From Marinobacter salarius (GTDB lineage Bacteria; Pseudomonadota; Gammaproteobacteria; Pseudomonadales; Oleiphilaceae), in contig NZ_CP136693.1 of NCBI RefSeq assembly GCF_032922745.1, positions 682,001 to 746,000 of the forward strand: a stretch of 64,000 bases of DNA, written 5' to 3'. Made by a program: the position numbers and the translations under genes. This document shows, in pieces, positions 42,072-51,077 of this stretch. Numbering within the stretch: position 1 is the stretch's first letter; every line of letters begins with the position of its first letter. Under the pieces are notes generated by a model. It had not been told where the DNA came from. It did not search any database and saw nothing but the letters and a program-made list of their open reading frames with translations.

Positions 42072-44261
42072 CTACGTAGTGGCTTCGCGGGCAGCCTTGT
42101 CGCCGGTCTGTTTGCCACGGCGCCAGCCGTGAAGTTTCTCAAGCAGTTTGAGAATGCCCTGGGGTGCGTGTTCGCGCTTCCACTCTCCAGCGGCATACTT
42201 GGCTGATTCGTTCCAGGTCGGGTAGGGGTGGATAGTGCCCAGAATTTTGTTCAGGCCCAGGCCGTGCTTCATGGCCAGGGTGAACTCGGCCAGTATCTCG
42301 CCAGCGTGCACACCTACCACGACGGCACCCAGAATCTTGTCCTTCCCTGGCGGCGTAAGCACCTTGATAAAGCCATAATCCTCACTCTCAGCAATGGCAC
42401 GATCCAGGTCGTCCAGGCCATAGCGGGTGACTTCGTAAGCCACACCTTTTTCCTTGGCTTCGGCCTCGCTAAGGCCGACCCTGGCCACCTCCGGCGAGGT
42501 AAAGGTCACCCAGGGCATCACCCGGTAATCCACCTGGAAACGCTTGAACTCGCCAAACAGACCGTTCACTGCCGCGTACCAGGCCTGATGAGCCGCCGCG
42601 TGGGTAAACTGATAGGGCCCGGCCACATCGCCACAGGCGAAGACGTTGGGGAAGCGCATGCTCATGTCTTCTTCCACTGGCACAGTGCCATTGGGCAGAG
42701 TTTCCACCCCAATCTTTTCCAGCCCCAGGCCGTCAGTCCGAGCGGCACGACCAACAGCCACCAGAACCCGGTCAAACGCGATCCTCACGCGCTCACCGTT
42801 GAATTCGCAGTAAACCACGTTTTCTCCGTCCTCAATGGTGAACTCCTTGGCGGCATGGTTGAGACGCAGATCAATGCCGTCCTGTTCAAACCGTTTCCGG
42901 ATGACCTCGGAGACATCGGCGTCTTCCTTGGCGAGCAAACGCTCGCCCATTTCCACCTGGGTCACCTTGCTGCCAAGCCTTGCGAAGGCGTGGGCCAGTT
43001 CCGAACCAATGGGGCCTCCACCAAGCACCAGCAGGCGCTCGGGCTGGGTCTGCAGGGACCATAGATTGTCCGATGTCAGCGGGTCCATTCCCGCTAAACC
43101 GGGAATGGGCGGCACCGCCGGCTTACCCCCAGTGGCCACCACGATACTGCGGGCGGTCAGGCGCTCGGTGTGGCCATCACTGTGGGCGACTTCCAGCTCC
43201 CAGGGCGATACGAAACTGGCGGTGCCGGAGATGCAGTCAACACCCAGTTTGCGGAAGCGCTCGGGCGAGTCGTGGGGTTCCACCTTGGCGATGACCTCTT
43301 TCACCCGCGCCATGATATTGGCAAAGGAGCCTTTTACCGGTACCGACTCCAAACCATAACGATTCGCGTGGCGCAGGGTGTCGGTCGCCTTGGCACTGCG
43401 AATCAGCGCCTTGGACGGTACGCAACCGGTGTTGAGGCAGTCTCCACCCATTTTGTCTTTCTCGATCAGCGCCACCTTGGCTTTAACCGCTGCGGCGATG
43501 TACGCCGACACCAGGCCGGCCGAGCCACCGCCGATCACCAGCAGGTTGTAATCAAACGACTCGGGCTTCTGCCAGCCGGCGTACACCCGGCGCTTACGGA
43601 TGAAACCGACAACGAACTTGGCAATCAGCGGGAACACACCCAACAGGGCGAAAGACAGCAGAATATTGGCCGACACAATGTCGCTGGTGGTTTCAATCGT
43701 CGACAACTGCGTGCCTGCGTTTACATACACAAAGGTACCCGGCAGCATCGCCGCCCAACTCACCAGCGCGTAGGTCTTCAGCTTCATGGCGGTCAGACCC
43801 ATTGCCAGGTTAATCAAGAAAAACGGAAATACCGGCACCAGGCGCAGGGTGGCAAGATAGAACGCACCGTCTTTCTTGATGCCACGGTCCATCTTTTCGA
43901 CGGTTTCCGCGTACCTCTCCCGCAAGGTATCCCGCATCAGGAACCTGGCCACCAGGAACGCAAGAGATGCGCCGATGGTCGACGCAATGGATACCGCAAC
44001 CAGTCCATAGACATTACCGAAAAAGGCACCGCCGGCCAGGGTCATAATGGCCGCACCAGGTAGCGACAAGGCCGTCACCACTACATAAACAGCCGCAAAG
44101 CCAAGCACCGCCACTAACAAATTCTGATCGATCCATTGCTCAATGGCAGACTGGTGTTTCTGCAGGTTTTCCAGCGTGAGTATCTCGTGACCGCCAAAAC
44201 TGATAAACAGTGCAACCACGACACCGATAACCAGCAGCAAAACGAGCTTTTTGGAGTTCAT
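42072..44261 (-). CDS. TVP38/TMEM64 membrane domain fused to an FAD-dependent disulfide reductase
   Basis: 729 residues. Residues 1-230 are a multi-helix TVP38/TMEM64 (DedA-like) domain (LPGAAIMTLAGGAFFGNVYGL, LRLVPVFPFFLINLAMGL). From about residue 238 the protein is a pyridine nucleotide-disulfide oxidoreductase: FAD site LLVIGGGSAGLVSAYIAAA, redox disulfide GGDCLNTGCVPSKAL, NAD site LLVLGGGPIGSELAHAF and a dimerisation domain TFTSPEVARVGLSEAEAK. It resembles mercuric reductase but has no C-terminal cysteine pair, so Hg(II) reduction is not implied. An ATG 12 bases earlier is also possible. It lies divergent from an ECF sigma gene. Confidence 0.85.
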   Translation of the reverse strand: MNSKKLVLLLVIGVVVALFISFGGHEILTLENLQKHQSAIEQWIDQNLLVAVLGFAAVYVVVTALSLPGAAIMTLAGGAFFGNVYGLVAVSIASTIGASLAFLVARFLMRDTLRERYAETVEKMDRGIKKDGAFYLATLRLVPVFPFFLINLAMGLTAMKLKTYALVSWAAMLPGTFVYVNAGTQLSTIETTSDIVSANILLSFALLGVFPLIAKFVVGFIRKRRVYAGWQKPESFDYNLLVIGGGSAGLVSAYIAAAVKAKVALIEKDKMGGDCLNTGCVPSKALIRSAKATDTLRHANRYGLESVPVKGSFANIMARVKEVIAKVEPHDSPERFRKLGVDCISGTASFVSPWELEVAHSDGHTERLTARSIVVATGGKPAVPPIPGLAGMDPLTSDNLWSLQTQPERLLVLGGGPIGSELAHAFARLGSKVTQVEMGERLLAKEDADVSEVIRKRFEQDGIDLRLNHAAKEFTIEDGENVVYCEFNGERVRIAFDRVLVAVGRAARTDGLGLEKIGVETLPNGTVPVEEDMSMRFPNVFACGDVAGPYQFTHAAAHQAWYAAVNGLFGEFKRFQVDYRVMPWVTFTSPEVARVGLSEAEAKEKGVAYEVTRYGLDDLDRAIAESEDYGFIKVLTPPGKDKILGAVVVGVHAGEILAEFTLAMKHGLGLNKILGTIHPYPTWNESAKYAAGEWKREHAPQGILKLLEKLHGWRRGKQTGDKAAREATT

Positions 44262-44479
44262 AGCTAAATCCATAAATTAGAAGTGAAAACGGTTGCTCTG
44301 TAAGACACGCCAAGGCGCTGGATGTTACAGCAGCCTGGGTCTAAAATTTTTTGAGCAGTTACTCATCATTACTGGAACTAATGGCTGCAACTATAGACAT
44401 ACCATTGTCCAGGCCGCTCTGGATGTCCAATAACATGTTTATAACGACGCTCTAACGCAGGTATTCGGGGGTATACGGA

Positions 44480-45100
44480 ATGGAAACCGCAACACATCAG
44501 TCTGACGAGGACATCCTCATCAATGGCCTGAAGTCGGGAAACCAGGGCGCGTTTCGCGAGGCTGTGCGTTTATACACCCCCGGCATGATGGCCGTCGCCC
44601 GCTTTTACCTTGATCACGCCTCGGCAGAGGAAATTGTCCAGGATTGCTGGGTAACAGTTATCGATGCCGTTCAGACATTTGAGGGCCGATCCGGCCTGAA
44701 GACATGGCTGCACCGTATCGTGGCGAACCGGGCCAAGAATCATCTTCGGAAGGCAAAGCGGGAAGTAAACGCGGATTTCTCGGAAGCGCTGGACCCGGAC
44801 CTCGCCGCCCGCTTCGCGCCAAATGGACGTTGGGCCACACCACCGAGCCTGAAATCCAACGAGTCCGCCCAGGCGCTGATGGAGAACGGCGCGCTGAGCG
44901 ACTGCCTCGATCGACACCTGTTCGCACTGCCGGAAACACAGCGATCAGCATTAATGTTGTACGAAGCGCATCAGCACAAATCTGACGACGTATGTAACAT
45001 TCTGGATGTCAGCGCCTCTAACCTGCGCGTGCTCCTTCATCGGGCACGGCAGAAGATCTTTCTGATGGTTGAGACATTTCAGGAGACAGGCGAATGTTAA
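44480..45100 (+). CDS. ECF-type RNA polymerase sigma factor
   Basis: 206 residues with sigma region 2 (FREAVRLYTPGMMAVARFYLDHASAEEIVQDCWVTVIDAVQTFEGRSGLKTWLHRIVANRAKNHLRK, containing the EEIVQD and WLHRIVAN motifs) and region 4 (LPETQRSALMLYEAHQHKSDDVCNILDVSASNLRVLLHRARQKIF). It directs RNA polymerase to a small set of promoters. Its stop overlaps the zinc-finger anti-sigma gene by 7 bases. It is 218 bases from the divergent TVP38-flavoprotein gene. Confidence 0.92.
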   Translation: METATHQSDEDILINGLKSGNQGAFREAVRLYTPGMMAVARFYLDHASAEEIVQDCWVTVIDAVQTFEGRSGLKTWLHRIVANRAKNHLRKAKREVNADFSEALDPDLAARFAPNGRWATPPSLKSNESAQALMENGALSDCLDRHLFALPETQRSALMLYEAHQHKSDDVCNILDVSASNLRVLLHRARQKIFLMVETFQETGEC

Positions 45101-45357
45101 TGTGCCGAGACCTGGCTCGCATCGCCAGTGATTACATTGACGGTGAATTGGGCACCGGGAAGGTGATGTCTGTGAAGATGCACCTGCTGATGTGCGGTCG
45201 CTGTCGCAGCTTCATTGGCAGCCTGAGGGCCAGTATAGAGCTTATGAGCGCCCACTCGAGCCAGCAGCTGGACGAAGATCTGGTACGCCGGATTGACGAA
45301 CGTGTCAGTGAGTCGCTCAACGCTCGGCGCTCCGGAAATGAGACGTCGGAACCGTAA
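45094..45357 (+). CDS. Zinc-finger (zf-HC2) anti-sigma factor
   Basis: 87 residues with the H-x3-C-x2-C anti-sigma zinc-binding motif in MHLLMCGRCRSFIGSL. There is no membrane segment, so it acts in the cytoplasm, sequestering the ECF sigma factor encoded just upstream until a redox or other signal releases zinc. It overlaps the sigma gene and ends before the DUF3179 gene on the opposite strand. Confidence 0.88.
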   Translation: MLMCRDLARIASDYIDGELGTGKVMSVKMHLLMCGRCRSFIGSLRASIELMSAHSSQQLDEDLVRRIDERVSESLNARRSGNETSEP

Positions 45358-45382
45358 TCCTCTTTGCTTTCATGCATCGCGA

Positions 45383-46327
45383 CTAATCGGTCTCGAAAAT
45401 CTGCGTCTCTGGGTGAAACGTGTACCAGGCAAACCAGAATGCCCGCGTCGCTGGCAGGAGTTTGCCAGACTCATCGCGAAGCTCTGCAGAAGGTACGTCT
45501 GCATCAAAGTGAATGCTGACCTTCCTCCCTCCGATTTGGTCTTCAAGCTCCCCGTCCCCATGATCGGCAAGCTCCGGAAAAGGCCAGGCCTTACTTTCAC
45601 CGTTATAGGTCCAGCCCAGCACCCAGGTTTTCGGGTGGTATTTCCGACTGGTGCTGGATACCGGGAAGTACAGTCGTTCAGAATGGTCGTAGTCACCGTA
45701 TGGCGACTGACGATAGTTCCGGCGATGGCCGGTGTCGGTCGAAAGCACGAGCCCTGCGTCACCAACCCGGTTCCGCCACTTCCGCCAGAGCTCATGGCGA
45801 ATGGCGACAGGCTCCAGTTCTGAGCCGGCCAGGGAGCCGGAAATGGCACGCCCTTCAATCTGTGACCAGAGCGATTCGGTCTGATGATCGTACATCAGCA
45901 GGTCGCTGTTATAGAGCAGGCCTGAAACGCCGAAGGTCAAAGTGCGGCCTTCCACTCTCGGATCAAATGCCATGCCGGTACCGCACAGAGGACAGAAAGT
46001 AATCAGAACAGGCTTTTCGATTGCTCCATGGTTTACAATCTCGTGCCAGTTCAGGATACCAATCGGGAACGCATACCGTTCCTGCCCCTGGTCATAGGTC
46101 ATCACGAGGTCGTCCTCCCGCCAAGGCAGCTCACCACTTGCGGGCACAAATTTAGGACTGTCAATGGAGGGAATACCGTCACGGGGTGGCCCACCACGAT
46201 GAATTTCATCAACCGGTATCAGCGCGTCACTCAAATCAAACCCGTTTTTCTCCTGGGCCAGGATCGCACGGGCACCCATCAGCAGTGAGACACACAACAC
46301 CGTCAAGGCGACATTCTGCATTCTCAT
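45383..46327 (-). CDS. DUF3179 domain protein, exported
   Basis: 314 residues with a signal peptide (MRMQNVALTVLCVSLLMGARAILA). The central part has a cysteine pair in VLITFCPLCGTGMAFDPRV and Asp/His-rich segments (MYDHQTESLWSQIEG, YGDYDHSERLYFPV), all family traits. DUF3179 proteins have no assigned biochemistry; the CPLC looks like a metal- or thiol-based centre. The ATG at 46327 has GGAGG 7 bases upstream, so a longer frame is not used. It converges on the anti-sigma gene and diverges from the DoxX-like gene. Confidence 0.8.
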   Translation of the reverse strand: MRMQNVALTVLCVSLLMGARAILAQEKNGFDLSDALIPVDEIHRGGPPRDGIPSIDSPKFVPASGELPWREDDLVMTYDQGQERYAFPIGILNWHEIVNHGAIEKPVLITFCPLCGTGMAFDPRVEGRTLTFGVSGLLYNSDLLMYDHQTESLWSQIEGRAISGSLAGSELEPVAIRHELWRKWRNRVGDAGLVLSTDTGHRRNYRQSPYGDYDHSERLYFPVSSTSRKYHPKTWVLGWTYNGESKAWPFPELADHGDGELEDQIGGRKVSIHFDADVPSAELRDESGKLLPATRAFWFAWYTFHPETQIFETD

Positions 46328-46503
46328 TGTTTTTCCTCCACCACTTCGGCGCATAACAAGCACACAGTCCCTATAACGACACCTGACCCATGCAAGCGTT
46401 ACACCGAAGGCTGACAGAAGCACTTTTTTCGCTGCCCGACGGAACTCCAATAATCGTTCTCTGTCTCTGGAACGATCATTCAACATTCAAAAGGAGAAAA
46501 GGA

Positions 46504-46914
46504 ATGCCCAAGCAGTTACCCCTCGCCCTGTTGCTACTTCGACTTGGCATTTTCGTTGTTTTTCTGATCTGGACCCTGGATAAACTGGTTCAGCCCGAAC
46601 ACGCCATTAAAGTATTTGGCTCTTTCTATGGGCTTGGTGGACTTGGCGAAACTGCCTTCTACTTCATTGGCATTGCGCAACTTGCACTGATTTTGCTGTT
46701 TGTAGCCGGCCTTCTGAAAACCTGGACTTACGGCGCAATCCTGGTCTTCCACGGTGTCTCTACTCTCTCCGCATTCGCGAAATACCTGCAGCCCTTTGAT
46801 AATCTTCTGTTCTTTGCAGCCTGGCCCATGCTCGCTGCCTGTGCGGCGCTGTTTCTGCTTCGTGATTACGATACGCTTACGCTTTCAAGGCAACCGGTTC
46901 CCACCACGGCGTAG
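46504..46914 (+). CDS. DoxX-like small membrane protein
   Basis: 136 residues with four hydrophobic helices (LALLLLRLGIFVVFLIWTLDKL, TAFYFIGIAQLALILLFVAG, GAILVFHGVSTLSAFAKYLQPF, LLFFAAWPMLAACAALFLL). The LRLGIFVVFLIWTLDKL start and the helix count match DoxX/DoxD-like proteins, which take part in quinone or thiol redox in other bacteria. The ATG at 46504 has AGGAGA upstream. It is followed by a hydrolase-like gene 88 bases further on. Confidence 0.72.
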   Translation: MPKQLPLALLLLRLGIFVVFLIWTLDKLVQPEHAIKVFGSFYGLGGLGETAFYFIGIAQLALILLFVAGLLKTWTYGAILVFHGVSTLSAFAKYLQPFDNLLFFAAWPMLAACAALFLLRDYDTLTLSRQPVPTTA

Positions 46915-47002
46915 CACAACCCTGTGGCGCTGTAACAGTTACGCCGGTTGCTTGTCTTGAGTATCAAACGCGCCCTCTAACGAACAACAATCGGGGTAAC
47001 CG

Positions 47003-47755
47003 ATGCTACTGAACTGGCTATCACGGCGCCTGGCCGCCTATCTTTCGAAACAGGTCACCGAACATTCGGTGCGCACATGCGCCTGGGAGGCTCTGGAAAG
47101 GGTGCTTCAGCCCGGTGATGTCCTGCTGGTGGAGGGAAATACCCGAATCAGTGTGGCTATCAAATATCTGACCCAGTCAACCTGGTCGCATGCCGCTCTA
47201 TATCTGGGGCCGGATGCAGGTCTTGGCGCCGCAGACAATGGCGAGCCACATGTTTTGGTCGAGGCGGATCTTGAGGAAGGCATTCGCCCACTCCCACTCT
47301 CGTTTTACCGCAACACCCATACCCGTATCTGTCGCCCGATCGGACTCAGTGACCACGATATCGGCAAGCTTGTTGCCTACTCGACAAGCCGGCTTGGCCA
47401 TCAGTACGACCTGAAAAATGTCTGGGACCTGGCACGCTACCTTTTCCCGACGCCACCGGTACCTTCCCGCCACCGGCGTTCGCTGCTGGCCCTCGGCAGC
47501 GGTGATCCCACTCGAGCGATCTGTTCCACATTCATCGCCGAAGGCTTCCAGTCGCTCCGTTACCCGATTTTGCCCGTAAGCCTGTCCAATTCAGAAGATG
47601 ACCGCGATTGCGCCGCCCAGAGGCGCGAGTACTTCCGGATTCGCCACCATTCTCTATTTGCGCCCCGGGATTTCGACGCCTCTCCCTACTTCGACATCGT
47701 TAAACCCACACTGGAACAAGGGTTTGATTACCGGGGGTTCCGGTGGGCGGAATGA
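47003..47755 (+). CDS. YiiX/YebB-like NlpC/P60-superfamily cysteine hydrolase
   Basis: 250 residues. The permuted papain-like fold is suggested by a GDVLLVEG start, a histidine in TWSHAALYLGP, and a cysteine in RAICSTFIAEGF. There is no export signal; the N-terminus LLNWLSRRLAAYLSK is amphipathic, so membrane contact is possible. Relatives cleave amides or thioesters of lipids or peptides. The stop overlaps the next gene's start by ATGA (47752-47755), so the two are coupled. Confidence 0.75.
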   Translation: MLLNWLSRRLAAYLSKQVTEHSVRTCAWEALERVLQPGDVLLVEGNTRISVAIKYLTQSTWSHAALYLGPDAGLGAADNGEPHVLVEADLEEGIRPLPLSFYRNTHTRICRPIGLSDHDIGKLVAYSTSRLGHQYDLKNVWDLARYLFPTPPVPSRHRRSLLALGSGDPTRAICSTFIAEGFQSLRYPILPVSLSNSEDDRDCAAQRREYFRIRHHSLFAPRDFDASPYFDIVKPTLEQGFDYRGFRWAE

Positions 47756-48423
47756 CACTGAGAATTGCCATCGTTGTTGTAGTAATGGCTGCCCTGGCAG
47801 GTGCCTGGTGGTTGCTACAGATATTGGGAATACCTGCGGACCTGTCTCCGGGGACCCTTGCACAATGGCTGAAAAGCCAGGAGGCTGCCGGCCCACTGCT
47901 GCTGATGCTGTTGATGACGATGGCTGTTGTGGTTGGCCCGATTCCCACACTTCCGGTCAGTGCAACCGCAGGTCTGGCGTTTGGTGTGCTTGAGGGAACC
48001 GCCATCGCAGCAACCGGTGCCCTGCTGGGTGCCATGGCGGCGTTCTGGATTGCCCGTTGCCTCGGACGCGAGGTGATCTGCAAACGTTTTCCGGACAACC
48101 CTGTGCTTGTACGGGATGGCTCGCAACGCTTTCTGACCATTGCCATCCTGCTGACTCGGCTGATACCCGTTTTCTCGTTCGCCCTGATCAGTTATGCCGC
48201 CGGCGTTACCGCCATACGCGCCTGGCGCTTCGCCATTGCCACCTTTGTTGGCATGCTGCCAATGACGGTGGTGTTTGCGGGCCTGGGGAACACTTTCACG
48301 TTGAATCCGGTACTTACCGTAGCCGCAGGCGCAGTTATCCTGACGGTGATGGTATGGTTGCCGTGGTCCATCAGCCGACACCCAGGCTCGCAGCTGGCGC
48401 GCTGGCTTCAACTCAACCAATAA
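47752..48423 (+). CDS. TVP38/TMEM64 family membrane protein
   Basis: 223 residues with six hydrophobic helices and the conserved glycine-rich loop LPVSATAGLAFGVLEGTAIAATGALLGAMAAFWIARCLGR followed by LLTRLIPVFSFALISYAAG (the R-x-x-P motif). It belongs to the same family as the membrane domain fused to the flavoprotein at 42072. Its start overlaps the preceding gene's stop; the next gene begins 18 bases after its stop. Function is unknown, but lipid scrambling has been described for eukaryotic relatives. Confidence 0.85.
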   Translation: MTLRIAIVVVVMAALAGAWWLLQILGIPADLSPGTLAQWLKSQEAAGPLLLMLLMTMAVVVGPIPTLPVSATAGLAFGVLEGTAIAATGALLGAMAAFWIARCLGREVICKRFPDNPVLVRDGSQRFLTIAILLTRLIPVFSFALISYAAGVTAIRAWRFAIATFVGMLPMTVVFAGLGNTFTLNPVLTVAAGAVILTVMVWLPWSISRHPGSQLARWLQLNQ

Positions 48424-48441
48424 CAACAAAGAGACGACCTT

Positions 48442-49758
48442 ATGCGCCGCCCGGTCAAAGCCGATGTTATGCCTTGGCTCGCCCGTGTACTTTCCAGTGC
48501 GCCCCGAGTTTCCCTGCAACGATCCCTTCACAGCATCCGTGCAAAGGCGCGGGGTGAAAGCGATCTTGTCCTGGTGTTCGTGAATCCCCGTGATCCGTTT
48601 GGACTCCCCCTGCTGCAAGCCCTTACCCAATTACAGGAACGCTTTCGCGTGCGTTTCCGGCTCCATACGGTCTGGCAACTGGACGACGAAATGTACCCTG
48701 AGCCGGCTCTTTGGCGCTCGTGGGCGCAACGGGACGCCACAAGGCTCTCGCAACTATACGGTTTCACACCTCCAGACCGGCCGACGGCGCCCTCCGAGAC
48801 CGAACTGACGTCTGCCACGGCCCGTCTGCTTGATGCCGAAGGGAATGAGGAAGGACTGATAACTGCCGTGCATGTGCTAAAAGATCTGTGGCATTCAGAT
48901 ACCGGCCAACAACCAGACGCTGCGCCCGCAAGGTATGACCAGGCAAGGCTATCCGCGAATGAACGATTGCTCCGGCGACTCGGACACTATCAAGGCAGCA
49001 TGACGAGATTCCTCGGTGAATGGTTCTGGGGTGTGGACCGCCTGGATCATCTTGAGCGGTGTCTGAACGAACAGGGACTGAACCGGGACGTCCCCGATGC
49101 GGTCCTTTTCACGCGCACATGGTCCGATTTGATGAGTAGCGTCCCCAGCCCGGCTGACGGCCACCGAGCGACCGACACCACCCTTGAAGTCTTCTTCTCC
49201 ATCCGCAGCCCATACTCCTATCTGGGCCTGGAGCGAGCAATCCAGTTGGCCAATGCGTGGAATATCCCTCTTCAACTCAGACCGGTTCTGCCCATGCTGA
49301 TGCGCGGGCAATCGGTACCGGATGCCAAAAAATGGTACATCTTCCACGACACCAAAAGAGAGGCCAACAAGCTGGGCATTCCGTATGGTTTCGTCGCTGA
49401 TCCTTTGGGATCCGGCGTGGAACGATGCTATGCCCTGTTTGAATACGCACGCTCACTCGGTCGCGAGACCGACTACATGCTTACCTATGCCAGGGCCGTC
49501 AATGCTGAAGGTATACGTTCCGAAACCAATGCCGGTCTGAAAGTGATCGTTGAACGAGCCGGCCTGGACTGGCAGAAAGCAAAGGCTTTATTAAACGATC
49601 AGAGCTGGCGTGGGTGGGTGGAGGATAATCGTAAGGCCATGTATGACTGCGGGCTATGGGGCGTTCCCAGCTTCCGTTACGGGGCGGTCAGTTGCTGGGG
49701 CCAGGATCGGCTTTGGATTATCAAGGATGAGATCGAAAAGAGGGCGGAGACCAACTAG
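48442..49758 (+). CDS. DsbA-family protein, 2-hydroxychromene-2-carboxylate isomerase-like
   Basis: 438 residues. The C-terminal half has the HCCA-isomerase signature: LEVFFSIRSPYSYLGLERAIQLA, VLPMLMRGQSVPDAKKWYIFHDTKREANKLGI, CYALFEYARS and GLWGVPSFRYG. The active-site serine of HCCA isomerases (S-P-Y-S) replaces the CxxC of DsbA, so thiol chemistry or glutathione-dependent isomerisation is more likely than disulfide formation. The N-terminal half resembles the same fold but is degenerate (LVFVNPRDPFGLPLLQAL). It is the last gene of the group that starts with the ECF sigma factor. Confidence 0.78.
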   Translation: MRRPVKADVMPWLARVLSSAPRVSLQRSLHSIRAKARGESDLVLVFVNPRDPFGLPLLQALTQLQERFRVRFRLHTVWQLDDEMYPEPALWRSWAQRDATRLSQLYGFTPPDRPTAPSETELTSATARLLDAEGNEEGLITAVHVLKDLWHSDTGQQPDAAPARYDQARLSANERLLRRLGHYQGSMTRFLGEWFWGVDRLDHLERCLNEQGLNRDVPDAVLFTRTWSDLMSSVPSPADGHRATDTTLEVFFSIRSPYSYLGLERAIQLANAWNIPLQLRPVLPMLMRGQSVPDAKKWYIFHDTKREANKLGIPYGFVADPLGSGVERCYALFEYARSLGRETDYMLTYARAVNAEGIRSETNAGLKVIVERAGLDWQKAKALLNDQSWRGWVEDNRKAMYDCGLWGVPSFRYGAVSCWGQDRLWIIKDEIEKRAETN

Positions 49759-49847
49759 ACCAGAATCAATGCCCTGGCTAACAGGATGGACGCAAGCGAT
49801 GGGAAGACAGTATCGTCAACCCTGAACACGACCAATAAGGAATGACG

Positions 49848-51008
49848 ATGACCGGTAACGCACCTTGGGACGGAAAAGCCGCCATCAATGCCGCTCTCGC
49901 CGGAGGCTGGGTTGCGGACGCGGCCAGCCTTGGGCTGCATTGGCTTTACGATAGCCAACGCATCTGTGAGGTTGGTGGCCAGTCACCGGAGTTCCTGCCG
50001 CCGAAGGCCGACTATTTCACGGGCGGCTTCGGTTATTTTGCCCATGGCGGCAAACAGCCTGGTGATGTCAGCCATTACGGCGCAGCGACAGGGGTGTTGA
50101 CCGACAGCCTGCTGGCCAGTGAAGGGAATTTGGATATCCGCGATTACCAGCGCCGCTTTCGCGCTTTCTTTGGCCCCGGTGGTGATTGGCGGGGCTACAT
50201 AGACAACCCGACCCGGGTCACTCTCAACAATCTGGACACCATCGAACAGGCACAGTTGACCACCAATGCCAAGCTGACCGATAAACAGAAACGGGTCCTG
50301 GTGCAGAAGGTTCTACCCTATACCCGCCGCCTGAGCGGCGAACAACTGGCTGACCCGGTCCGTAAGGCCATCAGTCTCACTTACCAGGAACCGGAGATAC
50401 AGGACGCCGGCGTGCATCTGGCCACAACCATCGATCATCATCTGCTTCCGGAGAGCGGCGCCGACGACATGCAACTGCCGGCAGTTTCCAAGTTGGCACC
50501 ACTGGTAGCCTGTTACTGTGGCAGCGAAAGACTGATGGGCGTAGCAGAGGCCGCCGTCCGGGTAACCAATCACAACGACGAAGCGGTAGCCTGGGCGAGG
50601 TGCGCAGCGCAACTCCTGGATCAGCTTTTCCGGGGTGAATCCCTATCAGCAGCCCTGGACGCTGCCACCCTCGAAGCACCTGATCCGCAACACCTCAACA
50701 AAGCCAGATCCGGTTCCGTTCTGGATGCTTCCGGTGCCGGCGACACCTATGGCCGCACCTGTTATCTGCAGGAGGCAATGCCAGTGATCTTTCATATCCT
50801 GAACCACGCCCAGAGCTTTACGGAAGCCGTTCGTGCCAACATCAGATGTGGAGGCGACTCCTGTGGGCGTGCCTGGATCATCGGGCCGGCCATGGCAGCA
50901 ATTTACGGTGTGGGTGGGGAGCGCGGCATCCCCCTGAGCTGGCTGGCTCGGGTAACCAATGCCCCTGAGATCTATATGGATATTGAAAGACTTGTTAACA
51001 GCCAATGA
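49848..51008 (+). CDS. ADP-ribosylglycohydrolase-like protein with altered metal ligands
   Basis: 386 residues of the ARH fold. The N-terminal helix bearing the metal-binding region is GGWVADAASLGLHWLYD. The late metal-ligand motif usually GDTDTNA reads GGDSCGRAWIIGPAMAAIYG, so one aspartate is a cysteine and the threonine a glycine. This suggests weak or absent metal-dependent hydrolysis. The ATG at 49848 is preferred over 49842 because of ribosome site spacing. It sits just before an amino acid ABC transporter operon, but the connection is unclear. A structural or pseudoenzyme role is possible. Confidence 0.75.
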   Translation: MTGNAPWDGKAAINAALAGGWVADAASLGLHWLYDSQRICEVGGQSPEFLPPKADYFTGGFGYFAHGGKQPGDVSHYGAATGVLTDSLLASEGNLDIRDYQRRFRAFFGPGGDWRGYIDNPTRVTLNNLDTIEQAQLTTNAKLTDKQKRVLVQKVLPYTRRLSGEQLADPVRKAISLTYQEPEIQDAGVHLATTIDHHLLPESGADDMQLPAVSKLAPLVACYCGSERLMGVAEAAVRVTNHNDEAVAWARCAAQLLDQLFRGESLSAALDAATLEAPDPQHLNKARSGSVLDASGAGDTYGRTCYLQEAMPVIFHILNHAQSFTEAVRANIRCGGDSCGRAWIIGPAMAAIYGVGGERGIPLSWLARVTNAPEIYMDIERLVNSQ

Positions 51009-51077
51009 TGTGTATCATTGCCCATTTTTCACTCCCGACTATGATTCAGATAGGTTGCACGCCAGAAGGAGCGTTTT

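Noticed and set aside
42072..44261. Mercuric reductase (merA)
   Set aside because: The redox motif is shared, but the C-terminal vicinal cysteines and the N-terminal heavy-metal domain are absent, and no mer genes are nearby.
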